DNA from: an uncultured Bacillus sp. | GTDB taxonomy: Bacteria > Bacillota > Bacilli > Bacillales > DSM-1321 | Length of the DNA stretch: 23,169 bases | Reading direction: 5' to 3' | Assembly: GCA_934215995.1 (NCBI GenBank) | Contig: CAKQBC010000005.1 | Span: 1 to 23,169, forward strand | Shown here: positions 7,493-15,653 of the stretch, in pieces | Layout: the number at the start of each line of letters is the position of its first letter | How positions within the stretch are numbered: position 1 is the stretch's first letter | The notes under the pieces: model-generated | Database searches by the model: none | The model's input: only the letters and a program-made list of their open reading frames with translations | Told to the model about the DNA's origin: nothing | Position numbers and translations under genes: made by a program

Positions 7493-7520
7493 AGCCAGGC
7501 ATGCGAATGCCTGGCTTTTT
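7493..7520 (+). terminator. Intrinsic terminator after the Fur-controlled microprotein
   Basis: AGCCAGGCAT (7493-7502), loop GCGA, ATGCCTGGCT (7507-7516) form a perfect 10-bp stem, followed by T-rich sequence. It separates the iron-regulated unit from dynA. Confidence 0.9.
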
Positions 7521-7595
7521 GTTATTTTAATGGGAAAGAAATGAAAAATGTTTTACAATAGAAGAAAATAGCAGGAGAACAAGGGGATTCAATCA

Positions 7596-10500
7596 ATGAT
7601 CAGAACAACTATGGACCAAGAGACCACATTATCTTCATTGGCCGGATTATACCGCCTATTTACAGAAAATAAAGATACCGAAAATTCAGCTAAAATAAAA
7701 CAGCTGATTGAAAAGACCGAGGCGAAAGAAGTCCAGCTCGCTTTTTGCGGCCATTTTTCTGCCGGAAAGTCAACGATGATTAATCATTTGGTCGGAAAAA
7801 AGATTTTGCCTTCCAGCCCGATTCCGACCAGTGCGAATGTCGTTAAGGTCAAAAGCGGAAAAGAGGCAATCAAGGTTTTCTTCTTTGACGGGACATATAT
7901 GGTGTTCGAGGGCGCCCATGATATGAAAGAAATCAAGGCGTTCTGCAAAGAAGGGGATATTAAGGAAATACATATCATGTCTGAGCATTTTCCGCTCGCT
8001 GATGACTGTGCCGTCATCGATACGCCTGGAATTGACTCTACAGATGATGCCCACAGGATTTCAACACAATCGACATTGCACCTTGCGGACATAATCGTAT
8101 ATGTGATGGATTATAACCATGTACAGTCCCAGGAAAATTTCCTGTTTGCCAGGAAGATGGCGGAAATGGGAAAACGCCTTTATCTGATTGTGAATATGAT
8201 CGATAAGCATGATTCTGCAGAGCTTGCGTTTTCTGATTTCAAACAATCCGTTTCACAGGCATTTTCGCAATGGAACATTGAGCCAGAAGGGATATTCTAT
8301 ACTTCTCTTCGTGATTTCAGCATGCCTGAAAATCAAATCAAGCAAGTTCAGCAATTCATTCAGGAACGGATTGAATATGAAAGAAACCACCTGCTTGAAT
8401 CCATCAGGGAAGCTTCCATCCAATTGGCGGAAGACCATGCCGCTTTAATGGAAGAACGGCATCAGAAAAAAACAGAAGAGGCCGAGGAAGTTCTGGCAGG
8501 GCTGACTGAGGAAGAAAGGCATACGGTGCCGGACACTCTATCTGAATTGAACGTTCAGATCAAGGAGATTGCTTCCCGCCCGGAGAGGGCCTATCTGGAA
8601 GACATTAACGAGCTGAAAGAACTTTTGAAAAATGTTTATTTATTGACGGCTGAAAGCAGGGATATGATTCAGGCGTTTTTGGAGTCCCAGCAGCCCGGAT
8701 TCAAAGTCGGCATGTTCTTCTCGAAGAATAAGACGGAAGCGGAGAAGCAGGCTAGGGAAAGCCGTCTGATGGAAGAGCTTGAGCAACGGACAAAGACCCA
8801 GCTGGAATGGCATGTGCGTGAGCTGGCTTCAAAGCATGTGAAGAAAGCCGGCATATTATCTTCACCGTTGGAGACGGAGGCTCAAAAACTGTCTGTATCC
8901 TTTTCGATGGAAGAAATAAAGGGGCTTATTTCCCAACAAAGCAATATTTCCGGGGACTATCTGCTGCTATTCAGCGAGAAGGTAGCCAATTTGATCAAAA
9001 AGAAAGCAAAAGAACAGATGCTTAGCTTCTATGAGGGCTTAAAAGAGGAAATGGCGGGATTGGCGAAAGAGAAATCAGTATCCATACAAGCAAAGGCAGA
9101 CCAATGGTCCCGCTATAATGAGGCGCTGGCCGTTATTGAATTCGCCAGGTCAGCCCGGAAGCAAGCATTGGCATCTGCCCAGGAGCTCATTCAAGGGAAG
9201 GCGACCATTCAGCCGGAAACAAAGGAAGCGATTCTTCTGCAGATCCGTACCGAAAATGAGAAGAACGGAAGAAAGGCAGATTTAACGAGCCTGATTTCGA
9301 AGGCGGAAGAAAACCATAATCAAATGGATAACGTGCAGCTGGAGCCGGCAAACGCTGCAGCAGGCGGAACAGGCAGCAGGGAAGCACTTGAGCATTGGAG
9401 CGGGGCACTGGCGGAATCGGCGGAAAAAATCAGGGATGTCCAAGGGTTTGCCTCCATCATCAAGGAGATGAAAGATAAAGCGAAGCGGATGCAAGACCAA
9501 ACGTTCACCATCGCTTTGTTCGGTGCATTCAGTGCAGGGAAGTCCTCTTTTGCCAATGCGCTTCTTAGTGAGAAAATTCTTCCGGTTTCGCCGAACCCTA
9601 CGACAGCGGTCATTAATAAAATCCAGGCAACGGATGAAAAGCACGGGCATAAAACGGCGAAAATAAAAATGAAAAGCGAAAGGATGCTGTTTGAGGATGT
9701 CAGGCTGGCCTGCGAGACACTCGGCTTCCATCCTGGGGATCTGCAAGCGGCCTTTGAATTCTCCGGGGACCTATCCAAGGTGCAGGTACAGGGAGACGGA
9801 AAAGAGCGGGCGCATTTATCCTTCCTGGCTGCTTTCCGGGAAGGCTATCCGCAGCTTCAGTCAAAGCTGGGCCAAATCCTCCACGCCGACTATGAAGAAT
9901 ATGCGGAATATGCAGCAAAGGAATCTAAATCCTGCTTCGTGGAAGAAATTGTATTGCATTTCGACTGTGAATTGACAAAGCAAGGGATTGTCCTCGTTGA
10001 CACGCCTGGGGCGGATTCAATAAATGCCCGCCATACAAATGCAGCTTTCCATTATATAAAGAACAGCGATGCCATTCTGTTTGTGACTTATTACAACCAT
10101 CCTTTCGCTAAAGCAGACAGGGAATTCCTGATCCAGCTGGGCCGTGTGAAAGATGCTTTTTCTATCGATAAAATGTTCTTTATCTGCAATGCCATTGATT
10201 TGGCACAGGACGAAGAGGAAATGGATGACGTAATACGCTATATCAATTCCCAGCTCGAGGGCTTCGGAATCCGTTTCCCTAAATTATACCCGCTTTCAAG
10301 CAAAGAAGCGCTGCGTGAATTGACAGGGGACTACTCAATGAGCCATCCATTTTTAAAGGATAGCGGAATGGGTGCATTCAAGGAGGCTTTTGCACGCTTC
10401 ATCAGTGAAGAGCTGGTCGGGCTGGCTTCAGCTTCGGCAAAGCTGACGGTCGAGCGTGCCGCAAACCAGCTTCGTGACCTGATAGAAGCTGCCGCATCGT

Positions 10501-11273
10501 CCATGGAAGAGAAACAGGGGCGCATGAGGGTTTTAGAGAGAAATCTAAGTGAAATAAAAGATTCCATAAACAGGCAAACGTTCACAATAGAGTCAGAAAA
10601 ACTTGGGAAAGAAATGGAAGAATTGCTGTATTATATTAAACAACGAGTGTTCCTGCGTTTTAATGATTTCTTTAAGGAAAGCTTCAACCCGTCAATCATC
10701 AAGGGTGATGCAAGCGAAATGAAAGCCGGGCTGCAAAGGGCGTTGAAGGAATTGATCGCAAGCATCGGTTTTGACCTGGAGCAGGAAATGAGGGCAACAG
10801 GCATCCGTCTTGAACGCTATACAGTTTCGCTTATAAAAGCAAAGGAAGAACGTTATCAGCAGTTGATCGCCAATATCTGGCCGACGGCAAGCATCCCTGA
10901 GTATTCTGCCGCAGATTTTGATACACCTGATGTCGGCAAGGCGTTCGAAATGGTGAAAGAACAAGATTTCAAAAAGGAATTATCCACGTTCAAAAACGCC
11001 AAATCCTTCTTTGAAAAAAATGAGAAGAAAAAGATGGCCGAATTGCTGGAAGTGAAATTGCAGGAGCCTGCCGATGGCTATTTAACGAGTGCCGGAACAG
11101 ATATGAAGGAGCATTACTCCTTCATTCTGGAAAAAGAAATGACAGATCTTCAATCGTTCATGATCCGTGCGGTCGAGGACCTGTTTGAAAGCTATTCATC
11201 AGTCCTTTCGGCAAACATCGATATCGACTCTTACAAAGAGAAAGAAGAAGCGTTAAGGAAATGGCTGATCTGA
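7596..11273 (+). CDS. dynA: Tandem dynamin-like GTPase DynA (YpbR)
   Basis: This large (1225-residue) bacterial dynamin consists of two fused dynamin units, like B. subtilis DynA, which tethers and fuses membranes and helps cells survive membrane damage and phage. In the first unit the P-loop is GHFSAGKST (52-60), followed by DTPG (142-145) and the base-recognition region NMIDKHD (200-206). In the second unit they are GAFSAGKSS (643-651), DTPG (802-805) and NAID (865-868). Both P-loops keep the lysine and Ser/Thr, so both GTPase domains look functional. Long charged helical stretches between and after them fit the stalk regions. AAGGGGAT lies 7 bases before the ATG; a second in-frame ATG at 7611 is possible. 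The sulfurtransferase gene follows after 23 bases. Confidence 0.94.
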   Translation: MIRTTMDQETTLSSLAGLYRLFTENKDTENSAKIKQLIEKTEAKEVQLAFCGHFSAGKSTMINHLVGKKILPSSPIPTSANVVKVKSGKEAIKVFFFDGTYMVFEGAHDMKEIKAFCKEGDIKEIHIMSEHFPLADDCAVIDTPGIDSTDDAHRISTQSTLHLADIIVYVMDYNHVQSQENFLFARKMAEMGKRLYLIVNMIDKHDSAELAFSDFKQSVSQAFSQWNIEPEGIFYTSLRDFSMPENQIKQVQQFIQERIEYERNHLLESIREASIQLAEDHAALMEERHQKKTEEAEEVLAGLTEEERHTVPDTLSELNVQIKEIASRPERAYLEDINELKELLKNVYLLTAESRDMIQAFLESQQPGFKVGMFFSKNKTEAEKQARESRLMEELEQRTKTQLEWHVRELASKHVKKAGILSSPLETEAQKLSVSFSMEEIKGLISQQSNISGDYLLLFSEKVANLIKKKAKEQMLSFYEGLKEEMAGLAKEKSVSIQAKADQWSRYNEALAVIEFARSARKQALASAQELIQGKATIQPETKEAILLQIRTENEKNGRKADLTSLISKAEENHNQMDNVQLEPANAAAGGTGSREALEHWSGALAESAEKIRDVQGFASIIKEMKDKAKRMQDQTFTIALFGAFSAGKSSFANALLSEKILPVSPNPTTAVINKIQATDEKHGHKTAKIKMKSERMLFEDVRLACETLGFHPGDLQAAFEFSGDLSKVQVQGDGKERAHLSFLAAFREGYPQLQSKLGQILHADYEEYAEYAAKESKSCFVEEIVLHFDCELTKQGIVLVDTPGADSINARHTNAAFHYIKNSDAILFVTYYNHPFAKADREFLIQLGRVKDAFSIDKMFFICNAIDLAQDEEEMDDVIRYINSQLEGFGIRFPKLYPLSSKEALRELTGDYSMSHPFLKDSGMGAFKEAFARFISEELVGLASASAKLTVERAANQLRDLIEAAASSMEEKQGRMRVLERNLSEIKDSINRQTFTIESEKLGKEMEELLYYIKQRVFLRFNDFFKESFNPSIIKGDASEMKAGLQRALKELIASIGFDLEQEMRATGIRLERYTVSLIKAKEERYQQLIANIWPTASIPEYSAADFDTPDVGKAFEMVKEQDFKKELSTFKNAKSFFEKNEKKKMAELLEVKLQEPADGYLTSAGTDMKEHYSFILEKEMTDLQSFMIRAVEDLFESYSSVLSANIDIDSYKEKEEALRKWLI

Positions 11274-11296
11274 TCAAAATCAAGGGGGATGCACAG

Positions 11297-12127
11297 ATGA
11301 TTATCGAAATAGACTGGGTCAGGGAACATTACAAGGACCCGAATGTTCGTCTTGTCGATTGCCGGTTCCATTTGCAGGATAAAGGGCTGGGCTATAGCCG
11401 GTATTCGGAGAATCATATTCCGGGTGCAGTATACTTCGACCTGGAGAAAGACCTTTCAGGGAGTACAGGGAAACATGGCGGGCGCCACCCTTTGCCGTCT
11501 ATGGCTGAATTCATCCGCAAGCTGGAGAAAGCCGGGATATCCAACGATACGACAGTCATTGCATATGATTCGGGTACGGACGCTTTTGCCGCCCGTTTCT
11601 GTTGGATGCTGGAATATGTCGGGCATAAGAATGTTTTCTTGCTGAACGGGGGAATCAGCCAATGGAAGAAGGCGGGTTTACCCCTCGAAAGCGATATAAC
11701 TGTCTATCCTTCCGTTACGTATATACCAAGCCGAAGAGAAAACGTGCTCGCAACATACTCTGAGGTGAAAGAACAAGCAACGAATCCGAAAAACGGGAAA
11801 ACCTTGATTGATTCAAGGGAATATGCTCGCTATGCCGGCAGGATTGAACCGCTTGACAAACGGCCGGGCCACATACCGGGTGCAATCAATGCACCATGGA
11901 CAGAAGGAGTGGAAGATGGCTTGTTTCTGGATGCGGACCAGCAAAAGCTTCGCTTCGGGCACCTGGACCCGGATAAGGAATTCATTGTTTACTGCGGCTC
12001 AGGCGTCACCGCTGTGCCGAACTATATTGCATTAAAACAGGCAGGCTTCCACAATGTCAAAGTATATATCGGCAGCTACAGTGACTGGGTCTCCTATGAC
12101 GAAAACCCTGTAGAGACAGAATCATGA
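11297..12127 (+). CDS. Two-domain sulfurtransferase (3-mercaptopyruvate type rhodanese)
   Basis: The protein has 276 residues and two rhodanese domains: an inactive N-terminal one and a C-terminal one carrying the catalytic C233 in YCGSGVTA. The CGSGVT loop is characteristic of 3-mercaptopyruvate sulfurtransferases such as E. coli SseA, rather than of classic thiosulfate rhodanese (CRKGV). The enzyme transfers sulfur to thiol or cyanide acceptors in the cytoplasm. The start is set at the ATG reading MIIEIDW because AAGGGGGA lies 7 bases before it; an upstream in-frame ATG at 11261 would overlap dynA and lacks such a site. The 23-base gap with no terminator suggests cotranscription with dynA. 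Substrate preference is inferred from the loop alone. Confidence 0.9.
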   Translation: MIIEIDWVREHYKDPNVRLVDCRFHLQDKGLGYSRYSENHIPGAVYFDLEKDLSGSTGKHGGRHPLPSMAEFIRKLEKAGISNDTTVIAYDSGTDAFAARFCWMLEYVGHKNVFLLNGGISQWKKAGLPLESDITVYPSVTYIPSRRENVLATYSEVKEQATNPKNGKTLIDSREYARYAGRIEPLDKRPGHIPGAINAPWTEGVEDGLFLDADQQKLRFGHLDPDKEFIVYCGSGVTAVPNYIALKQAGFHNVKVYIGSYSDWVSYDENPVETES

Positions 12128-12129
12128 AA

Positions 12130-12156
12130 CCAAAGGTGTGCCTTTGGCTTTCATTT
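12130..12156 (+). terminator. Intrinsic terminator after the sulfurtransferase gene
   Basis: CCAAAGG (12130-12136), loop TGTG, CCTTTGG (12141-12147) are followed by CTTTCATTTT. The stem is short but perfect and starts two bases after the stop codon. Confidence 0.6.
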
Positions 12157-12172
12157 TGCAGATAAATATAAT
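12144..12172 (+). promoter_or_regulatory. Promoter-like sequence between two terminators
   Basis: TTGGCT (12144-12149) and a perfect TATAAT (12167-12172) are separated by 17 bases. A transcript from here would start near 12179 and meet the strong terminator at 12205-12228, giving an RNA of about 50 bases. The -35 overlaps the 3' arm of the preceding terminator hairpin. Confidence 0.4.
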
Positions 12173-12204
12173 TTTTGCCAATTTCTTAATATATGCACTT
12201 CAGG

Positions 12205-12228
12205 CCGGAGGGGCGCCTCCGGTTTTTT
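12205..12228 (+). terminator. Strong intrinsic terminator upstream of ypcP
   Basis: CCGGAGG (12205-12211), loop GGCG, CCTCCGG (12216-12222) are followed by six T. It is the second terminator in this interval and would fully insulate ypcP from dynA and the sulfurtransferase gene. Confidence 0.88.
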
Positions 12229-12270
12229 CTTATGGAAGATATTAATTCTATCAAATAGGCAGGGGGAATG

Positions 12271-12279
12271 TGCTAAAAT
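12271..12279 (+). promoter_or_regulatory. Extended -10 promoter of ypcP
   Basis: TGCTAAAAT is an extended -10 element (TGn followed by TAAAAT), 30 bases before the chosen start codon. No good -35 is visible, which extended -10 promoters tolerate. Confidence 0.5.
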
Positions 12280-12309
12280 AGATATACATTTTAACCTGAG
12301 GTGAAAGAT

Positions 12310-13185
12310 ATGGAACCAATGAAGCGGCCAGGCATGATGCTTGTGGATGGAATGGCGCTGCTGTTCCGGGCGTTTTATGCCACGGGGATGCATGGGCAAT
12401 TCATGTACAACTCAAAAGGAATTCCGACAAATGCTGTCCAGGGCTTTCTGAAGCATCTCCTGCTTGCGGTGAAGCACTTCGGACCTGACCATGTGGCAGT
12501 TTGCTGGGATATGGCGAGCAAGACGTTCCGTACAGAGATGTACGCTGAATACAAAAGCAACAGAAGCAAACCGCCGGAGGAAATGATTCCGCAATTCGAT
12601 CTGGCAAAAGAAGCTGTTTCGGCATTCAATATCCCGAATATATCATTGGCCGGCTTTGAGGCAGACGATTGCATCGGCACTATGGCAAGGATGTTCAGCA
12701 GCGGGCATGACATCCATATCCTTACGGGGGACCAGGATTTCCTGCAGCTGATTGATGATGATATATCGGTCATTCTTTTGAAGAAAGGCTACGGGAACTA
12801 CGATGTCCATAATGAGTCTTCTTTTTTCGGCTGGAAAGGAATTACACCTAAACAGATGGTGGACCTGAAGGCATTGATGGGTGACTCGGCCGATAATTAT
12901 CCTGGTGTCAAAGGAATCGGTGAAAAAACAGCAATCAAGCTCCTGCAGCAATACCATTCGATTGAGGGCATTCTCGAAAATATCGACCTGCTGACCGCCA
13001 CACAAAAGAAAAAGATTGAGGAATCCATGGACATGCTCCATCTGTCCAGGCAATTGGCTGCCATCAAATGCGATATCCCGCTTTCCTGCAGCCTTGAAGA
13101 AACGATGTACGGCATAGACCGGGAAAAGGTTGCCGGGCTGGTGAAAGAGCATGAATTCAAAACGCTGTATGGAGAATTTTTATAA
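12310..13185 (+). CDS. ypcP: 5'-3' exonuclease (YpcP; Pol I N-domain-like)
   Basis: This 291-residue protein corresponds to a free-standing 5' nuclease domain of DNA polymerase I, which removes RNA primers and flaps. Recognisable family motifs, in order, are LVDGMALLFRAFYATG near the N-terminus, the acidic GFEADDCIGT, LTGDQDFLQLI, and the helix-hairpin-helix region MGDSADNYPGVKGIGEKTA. The metal-binding aspartates in each motif are intact. The start is placed at the ATG at 12310 because GAGGTGA (12298-12304) lies 5 bases before it; the upstream GTG at 12301 is part of that ribosome site. Insulated by the terminator at 12205, the gene has its own extended -10 promoter. The position next to dynA matches the B. 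subtilis arrangement as I recall it. Confidence 0.93.
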   Translation: MEPMKRPGMMLVDGMALLFRAFYATGMHGQFMYNSKGIPTNAVQGFLKHLLLAVKHFGPDHVAVCWDMASKTFRTEMYAEYKSNRSKPPEEMIPQFDLAKEAVSAFNIPNISLAGFEADDCIGTMARMFSSGHDIHILTGDQDFLQLIDDDISVILLKKGYGNYDVHNESSFFGWKGITPKQMVDLKALMGDSADNYPGVKGIGEKTAIKLLQQYHSIEGILENIDLLTATQKKKIEESMDMLHLSRQLAAIKCDIPLSCSLEETMYGIDREKVAGLVKEHEFKTLYGEFL

Positions 13186-13337
13186 TCGCCCTGTTATGAC
13201 GTTACATGGACACAGCTGCCTGCCGCCGGGCAGGGTAGCTTGTGGTCCGGCAAAAAAATGTTTTTATTTTTCCGTATTTTTCGATTGCTGTTTAGTTAGA
13301 GCTATAGAATACAATCAGGAAGGATTGCCATGATAGG

Positions 13338-13601
13338 ATGACTGTAGAGCAATATATTGAACATCTGGAATACAAAGGTTTTATATTTGGGGATGATGCC
13401 AAGGGGTTCATCTTCTTCGGAAAAGAAATGACTGCCTCGAGCGATCAGGTCGTCACGGCAGCGATTGAAATTACCCTGAAAGCCCAGAAAACGTTTGACG
13501 GCAGTTTCTATATTTCTTTGCTGGAGGCCTTGAAGGAAAGGCAGGTCCTGACAAGAAGAAAGGCGCTGCAGTTTGCAAAAGAAAGCAATCTATTGAATTG
13601 A
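13338..13601 (+). CDS. Small YpbS-like protein (possible DUF6123)
   Basis: The protein has 87 residues, is soluble and mixed alpha/beta, with no cysteine motif or membrane segment. It opens MTVEQYIEHLEYKGF and ends with a basic helix RRKALQFAKESNLLN. By position after ypcP it should correspond to B. subtilis ypbS, and it may belong to DUF6123; both statements are recollection plus synteny. The function is unknown. The ribosome site AGGAAGGA (13317-13324) is 13 bases from the ATG at 13338 but ideally spaced for a three-codon frame ATG-ATA-GGA-TGA starting at 13330, whose stop overlaps this start. Reinitiation from that minimal leader may drive translation. Confidence 0.65.
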   Translation: MTVEQYIEHLEYKGFIFGDDAKGFIFFGKEMTASSDQVVTAAIEITLKAQKTFDGSFYISLLEALKERQVLTRRKALQFAKESNLLN

Positions 13602-13661
13602 CAGTTTACATACCCTTTTGCAGAGGTATACATGTGCAAAAGCACAGAAAGAGGATGTCAT

Positions 13662-14183
13662 ATGAGAGAAATCATCTTAATACTGATTCTGCAGTTGATT
13701 TATGTCCCTTTGCTTTCTCTGCGGACAATTTTTATGGTAAAAGGGAAAAGCCTTTTGTCCGGCGTGTTCGGAATGATCGAATCCCTTATTTATGTGTTCG
13801 GTTTATCCCTTGTCTTCTCGGGGGACCAAAGCGGATTGGCCATGGTGGTATATGCTGTCGGCTTCGGGCTGGGCATTCTGGTGGGCGGCTACATTGAATC
13901 AAAGCTTGCTATTGGCTATACGAACCTTAATGTCTACATAACAACGAAAAATAATGAGCTGATTCAGGAGCTGCGCGAAAAAGGGTTCGGTGTCACCCTG
14001 CTGGAAGGGGAAGGACGGGCCGGTGTCCGTTATAAGCTTGAAATATTGACAAGAAGGGACCGGGAAGATGAGGCCATCCGGCTGATGGAAGAGCATGAAC
14101 CCGGGGCATTCGTTATTTCCTATGAACCGCGAAAATTTAAAGGCGGGTTCTTGCTTAAGGGCATGAAGAAAAGAAATAAATAG
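13662..14183 (+). CDS. UPF0316 / DUF2179 membrane protein (YebE-like)
   Basis: The protein has 173 residues. Three hydrophobic segments span roughly residues 1-25, 38-55 and 60-80; this N-terminal half is the DUF5698 type. A soluble C-terminal domain follows, with alternating beta-alpha character (VTLLEGEGRAGVRYKLEILTRR), typical of DUF2179. The family is widespread in Bacilli (B. subtilis YebE, as I recall) but has no established function; DUF2179 resembles small regulatory ligand-binding folds. The start is at MREII because AGAGGATG precedes it at good spacing; an upstream ATG at 13632 lacks a ribosome site. It lies 60 bases after the YpbS-like gene with no terminator, so probably in the same operon. 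Confidence 0.82.
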   Translation: MREIILILILQLIYVPLLSLRTIFMVKGKSLLSGVFGMIESLIYVFGLSLVFSGDQSGLAMVVYAVGFGLGILVGGYIESKLAIGYTNLNVYITTKNNELIQELREKGFGVTLLEGEGRAGVRYKLEILTRRDREDEAIRLMEEHEPGAFVISYEPRKFKGGFLLKGMKKRNK

Positions 14184-14262
14184 TTTTAGCTTTTAGACAA
14201 AATTTAAGCGCATTATCTTTATAATTGTACGTCAGACCGATTGAAAACGTTTGTCAGTCTGG

Positions 14263-14294
14263 GGTGGGCTGTAGGTATCTTCAGCCCGCCTTTT
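14263..14294 (+). terminator. Intrinsic terminator for the UPF0316 gene, overlapping convergent gene end
   Basis: GGTGGGCTG (14263-14271) pairs with CAGCCCGCC (14282-14290), nine pairs with one G-U and a 10-base loop, followed by TTTT. The 3' arm contains the stop codon of the convergent permease gene. Confidence 0.7.
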
Positions 14295-15183
14295 CAGTTG
14301 CTTTGACTGAAGGGCATTCAGCCAGAATAATCCCCAAAAGTATCAAAAGCCCTCCATATACCATGGAAAAAGTGAATCTTTCCCCGGTCATAAAGTAAGA
14401 CGTAATAGCGGCAAACACAGGTTCAAGTGCAAAAATTATCGCAACCCTTGTGGCGGACGTATAGACCTGGAAATAGGTCTGTGCCAGGAATGCAAAAGCG
14501 GTTGCCAGGATAGACGTAATGAGCAGTGCATATAAAACCTCATCTTTCAATAACACGTCCATCCGGTACATTTGCCCGGGCTTTTCAAACAGAAAACTTG
14601 AAATGAATGATAGCAGGCTGACTGTCGCAAGCTGCAAAATCGTCAGCGGCACGGCATGGACTGTTTTTGCATATTTTTCCGTCATAAGTATATGCATGGC
14701 AAAACTGACGGCGCACAAAAGCACCAAGAAATCCCCTTTGCCGAAGGAAGCCGTCTGCAGAAGGGTTAGCATGTAAAGCCCGGCAGTTGCGGATATAACA
14801 CCGGCAATCGCAAATTTGCCCAAGTGCTGCTTCATAAGGATAAAAGCAAATAGCGGAACAAGTATGACGCTTAAACCTGTTATGAATCCTGCTTTAGCCG
14901 GTGTGGTATACAAAAGGCCGACTGTCTGGAAAGCATAACCGAGAAATAGCCAAAATCCGATTATAAATCCTGATTTGAGGCTGCTGGCTGTAAAATGGGC
15001 TTTGCTTTTTTTTACGAAGGCAATGTAAAACAAGCAAAGCGCCAGCGCAGCAATCAAAAAGCGGATCGCATTGAAGCTGAAAGGGGTCAGGAACGCGATG
15101 GCATCCTGCACAATCACAAACGTTGAGCCCCATATAATCACGACGAGGAGCAGGGACAAATCGGCAGCGACTGACTTATTCAT
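14281..15183 (-). CDS. DMT-family (EamA) permease
   Basis: This roughly 300-residue protein has ten hydrophobic segments and two EamA repeats. It is typical of the drug/metabolite transporter superfamily: the N-terminal segment reads VVIIWGSTFVIVQDA, and the second repeat has ALEPVFAAITSYFMTGERF. Substrate is unknown. It is a different subfamily member from the permease at 1394. The start is taken as MNKSV because GGGGAT lies about 7 bases upstream and its ATGAATAA overlaps the RNase H stop by 8 bases, a normal coupling arrangement. An in-frame ATG at 15198 would add five residues. It is cotranscribed with the RNase H-like gene. Confidence 0.88.
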   Translation of the reverse strand: MNKSVAADLSLLLVVIIWGSTFVIVQDAIAFLTPFSFNAIRFLIAALALCLFYIAFVKKSKAHFTASSLKSGFIIGFWLFLGYAFQTVGLLYTTPAKAGFITGLSVILVPLFAFILMKQHLGKFAIAGVISATAGLYMLTLLQTASFGKGDFLVLLCAVSFAMHILMTEKYAKTVHAVPLTILQLATVSLLSFISSFLFEKPGQMYRMDVLLKDEVLYALLITSILATAFAFLAQTYFQVYTSATRVAIIFALEPVFAAITSYFMTGERFTFSMVYGGLLILLGIILAECPSVKATEKAG

Positions 15184-15580
15184 CGCTGTAATCCCCATTC
15201 ATCCGGATTGCTTTTCTTGCAAGTTCATCAGCAGCCTTGTTCTGTGAGCTTGGAATCCACTTGATGAAGAATAAAGGCATATCTTTCGATAGGGATAATG
15301 CCTTTTCAAGCAAAGGGGCATACTTTTTATTTTTGGCAAATTCTTTTTCTACCGCTGTAAAGATCGCCTGTGAATCAGTCCGGAAAGATAGCGTTTCGTT
15401 TTTGTATTCTCCGCATATCTTAAGAGCTTTGATCAAGGCCCAGTACTCCGCTTCATGATTATCCATGGTTCCGAGCGGAATGGAATGCCTTGTTACATGT
15501 CCATCCTTTTTGATGAAAACGCCGGCGCCGCTCGGACCCGGATTCCCGGCACTTGCGCCATCAATGAAAACCTCCAGCAT
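15176..15580 (-). CDS. ypdQ: RNase HI-like protein (YpdQ)
   Basis: This compact 134-residue RNase H-fold protein has all four acidic positions of the DEDD active site: D7 (FIDGAS), E45 (NHEAEYWAL), D69 (FRTDSQ) and D118 (NKAADELAR). RNase HI cuts the RNA strand of RNA-DNA hybrids using two metal ions. The basic protrusion found in E. coli RNase HI is not evident. The GNPGPSGAG segment is a standard family signature. AAGGGGGA lies 6 bases before the ATG. A promoter lies at 15621-15649 on the same strand, and the DMT permease gene overlaps its stop. I recall reports that B. subtilis homologues lack measurable RNase H activity, so activity should not be assumed. Confidence 0.88.
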   Translation of the reverse strand: MLEVFIDGASAGNPGPSGAGVFIKKDGHVTRHSIPLGTMDNHEAEYWALIKALKICGEYKNETLSFRTDSQAIFTAVEKEFAKNKKYAPLLEKALSLSKDMPLFFIKWIPSSQNKAADELARKAIRMNGDYSDE

Positions 15581-15620
15581 GATAGATCCCCCTTATCGGC
15601 ATTAAAATATTTTTATGTAT

Positions 15621-15649
15621 ATAGTAAGGATTTTATAGCTTTACTCCAA
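15621..15649 (-). promoter_or_regulatory. Sigma-A promoter of the RNase H / permease operon
   Basis: On the minus strand TTGGAG (15649-15644) and TACTAT (15626-15621) are separated by exactly 17 bases, about 40 bases before the ATG at 15580. Confidence 0.55.
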
Positions 15650-15653
15650 TAAA

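Noticed and set aside
9282..9778. Two overlapping minus-strand frames of about 150 codons inside dynA
   Set aside because: They are antisense to the second dynamin unit, which has intact GTPase motifs; no ribosome site or recognisable protein features.
13214..13240. GC-rich hairpin between ypcP and the YpbS-like gene as a terminator
   Set aside because: AGCT and CCTGCC pair with GGCAGG and AGCT, but no T-run follows, so I would not call an intrinsic terminator.
14240..14254. CcpA-site-like TGAAAACGTTTGTCA
   Set aside because: The right half is shifted by one base relative to the consensus, and it lies between the 3' ends of convergent genes, where an operator would have no role.
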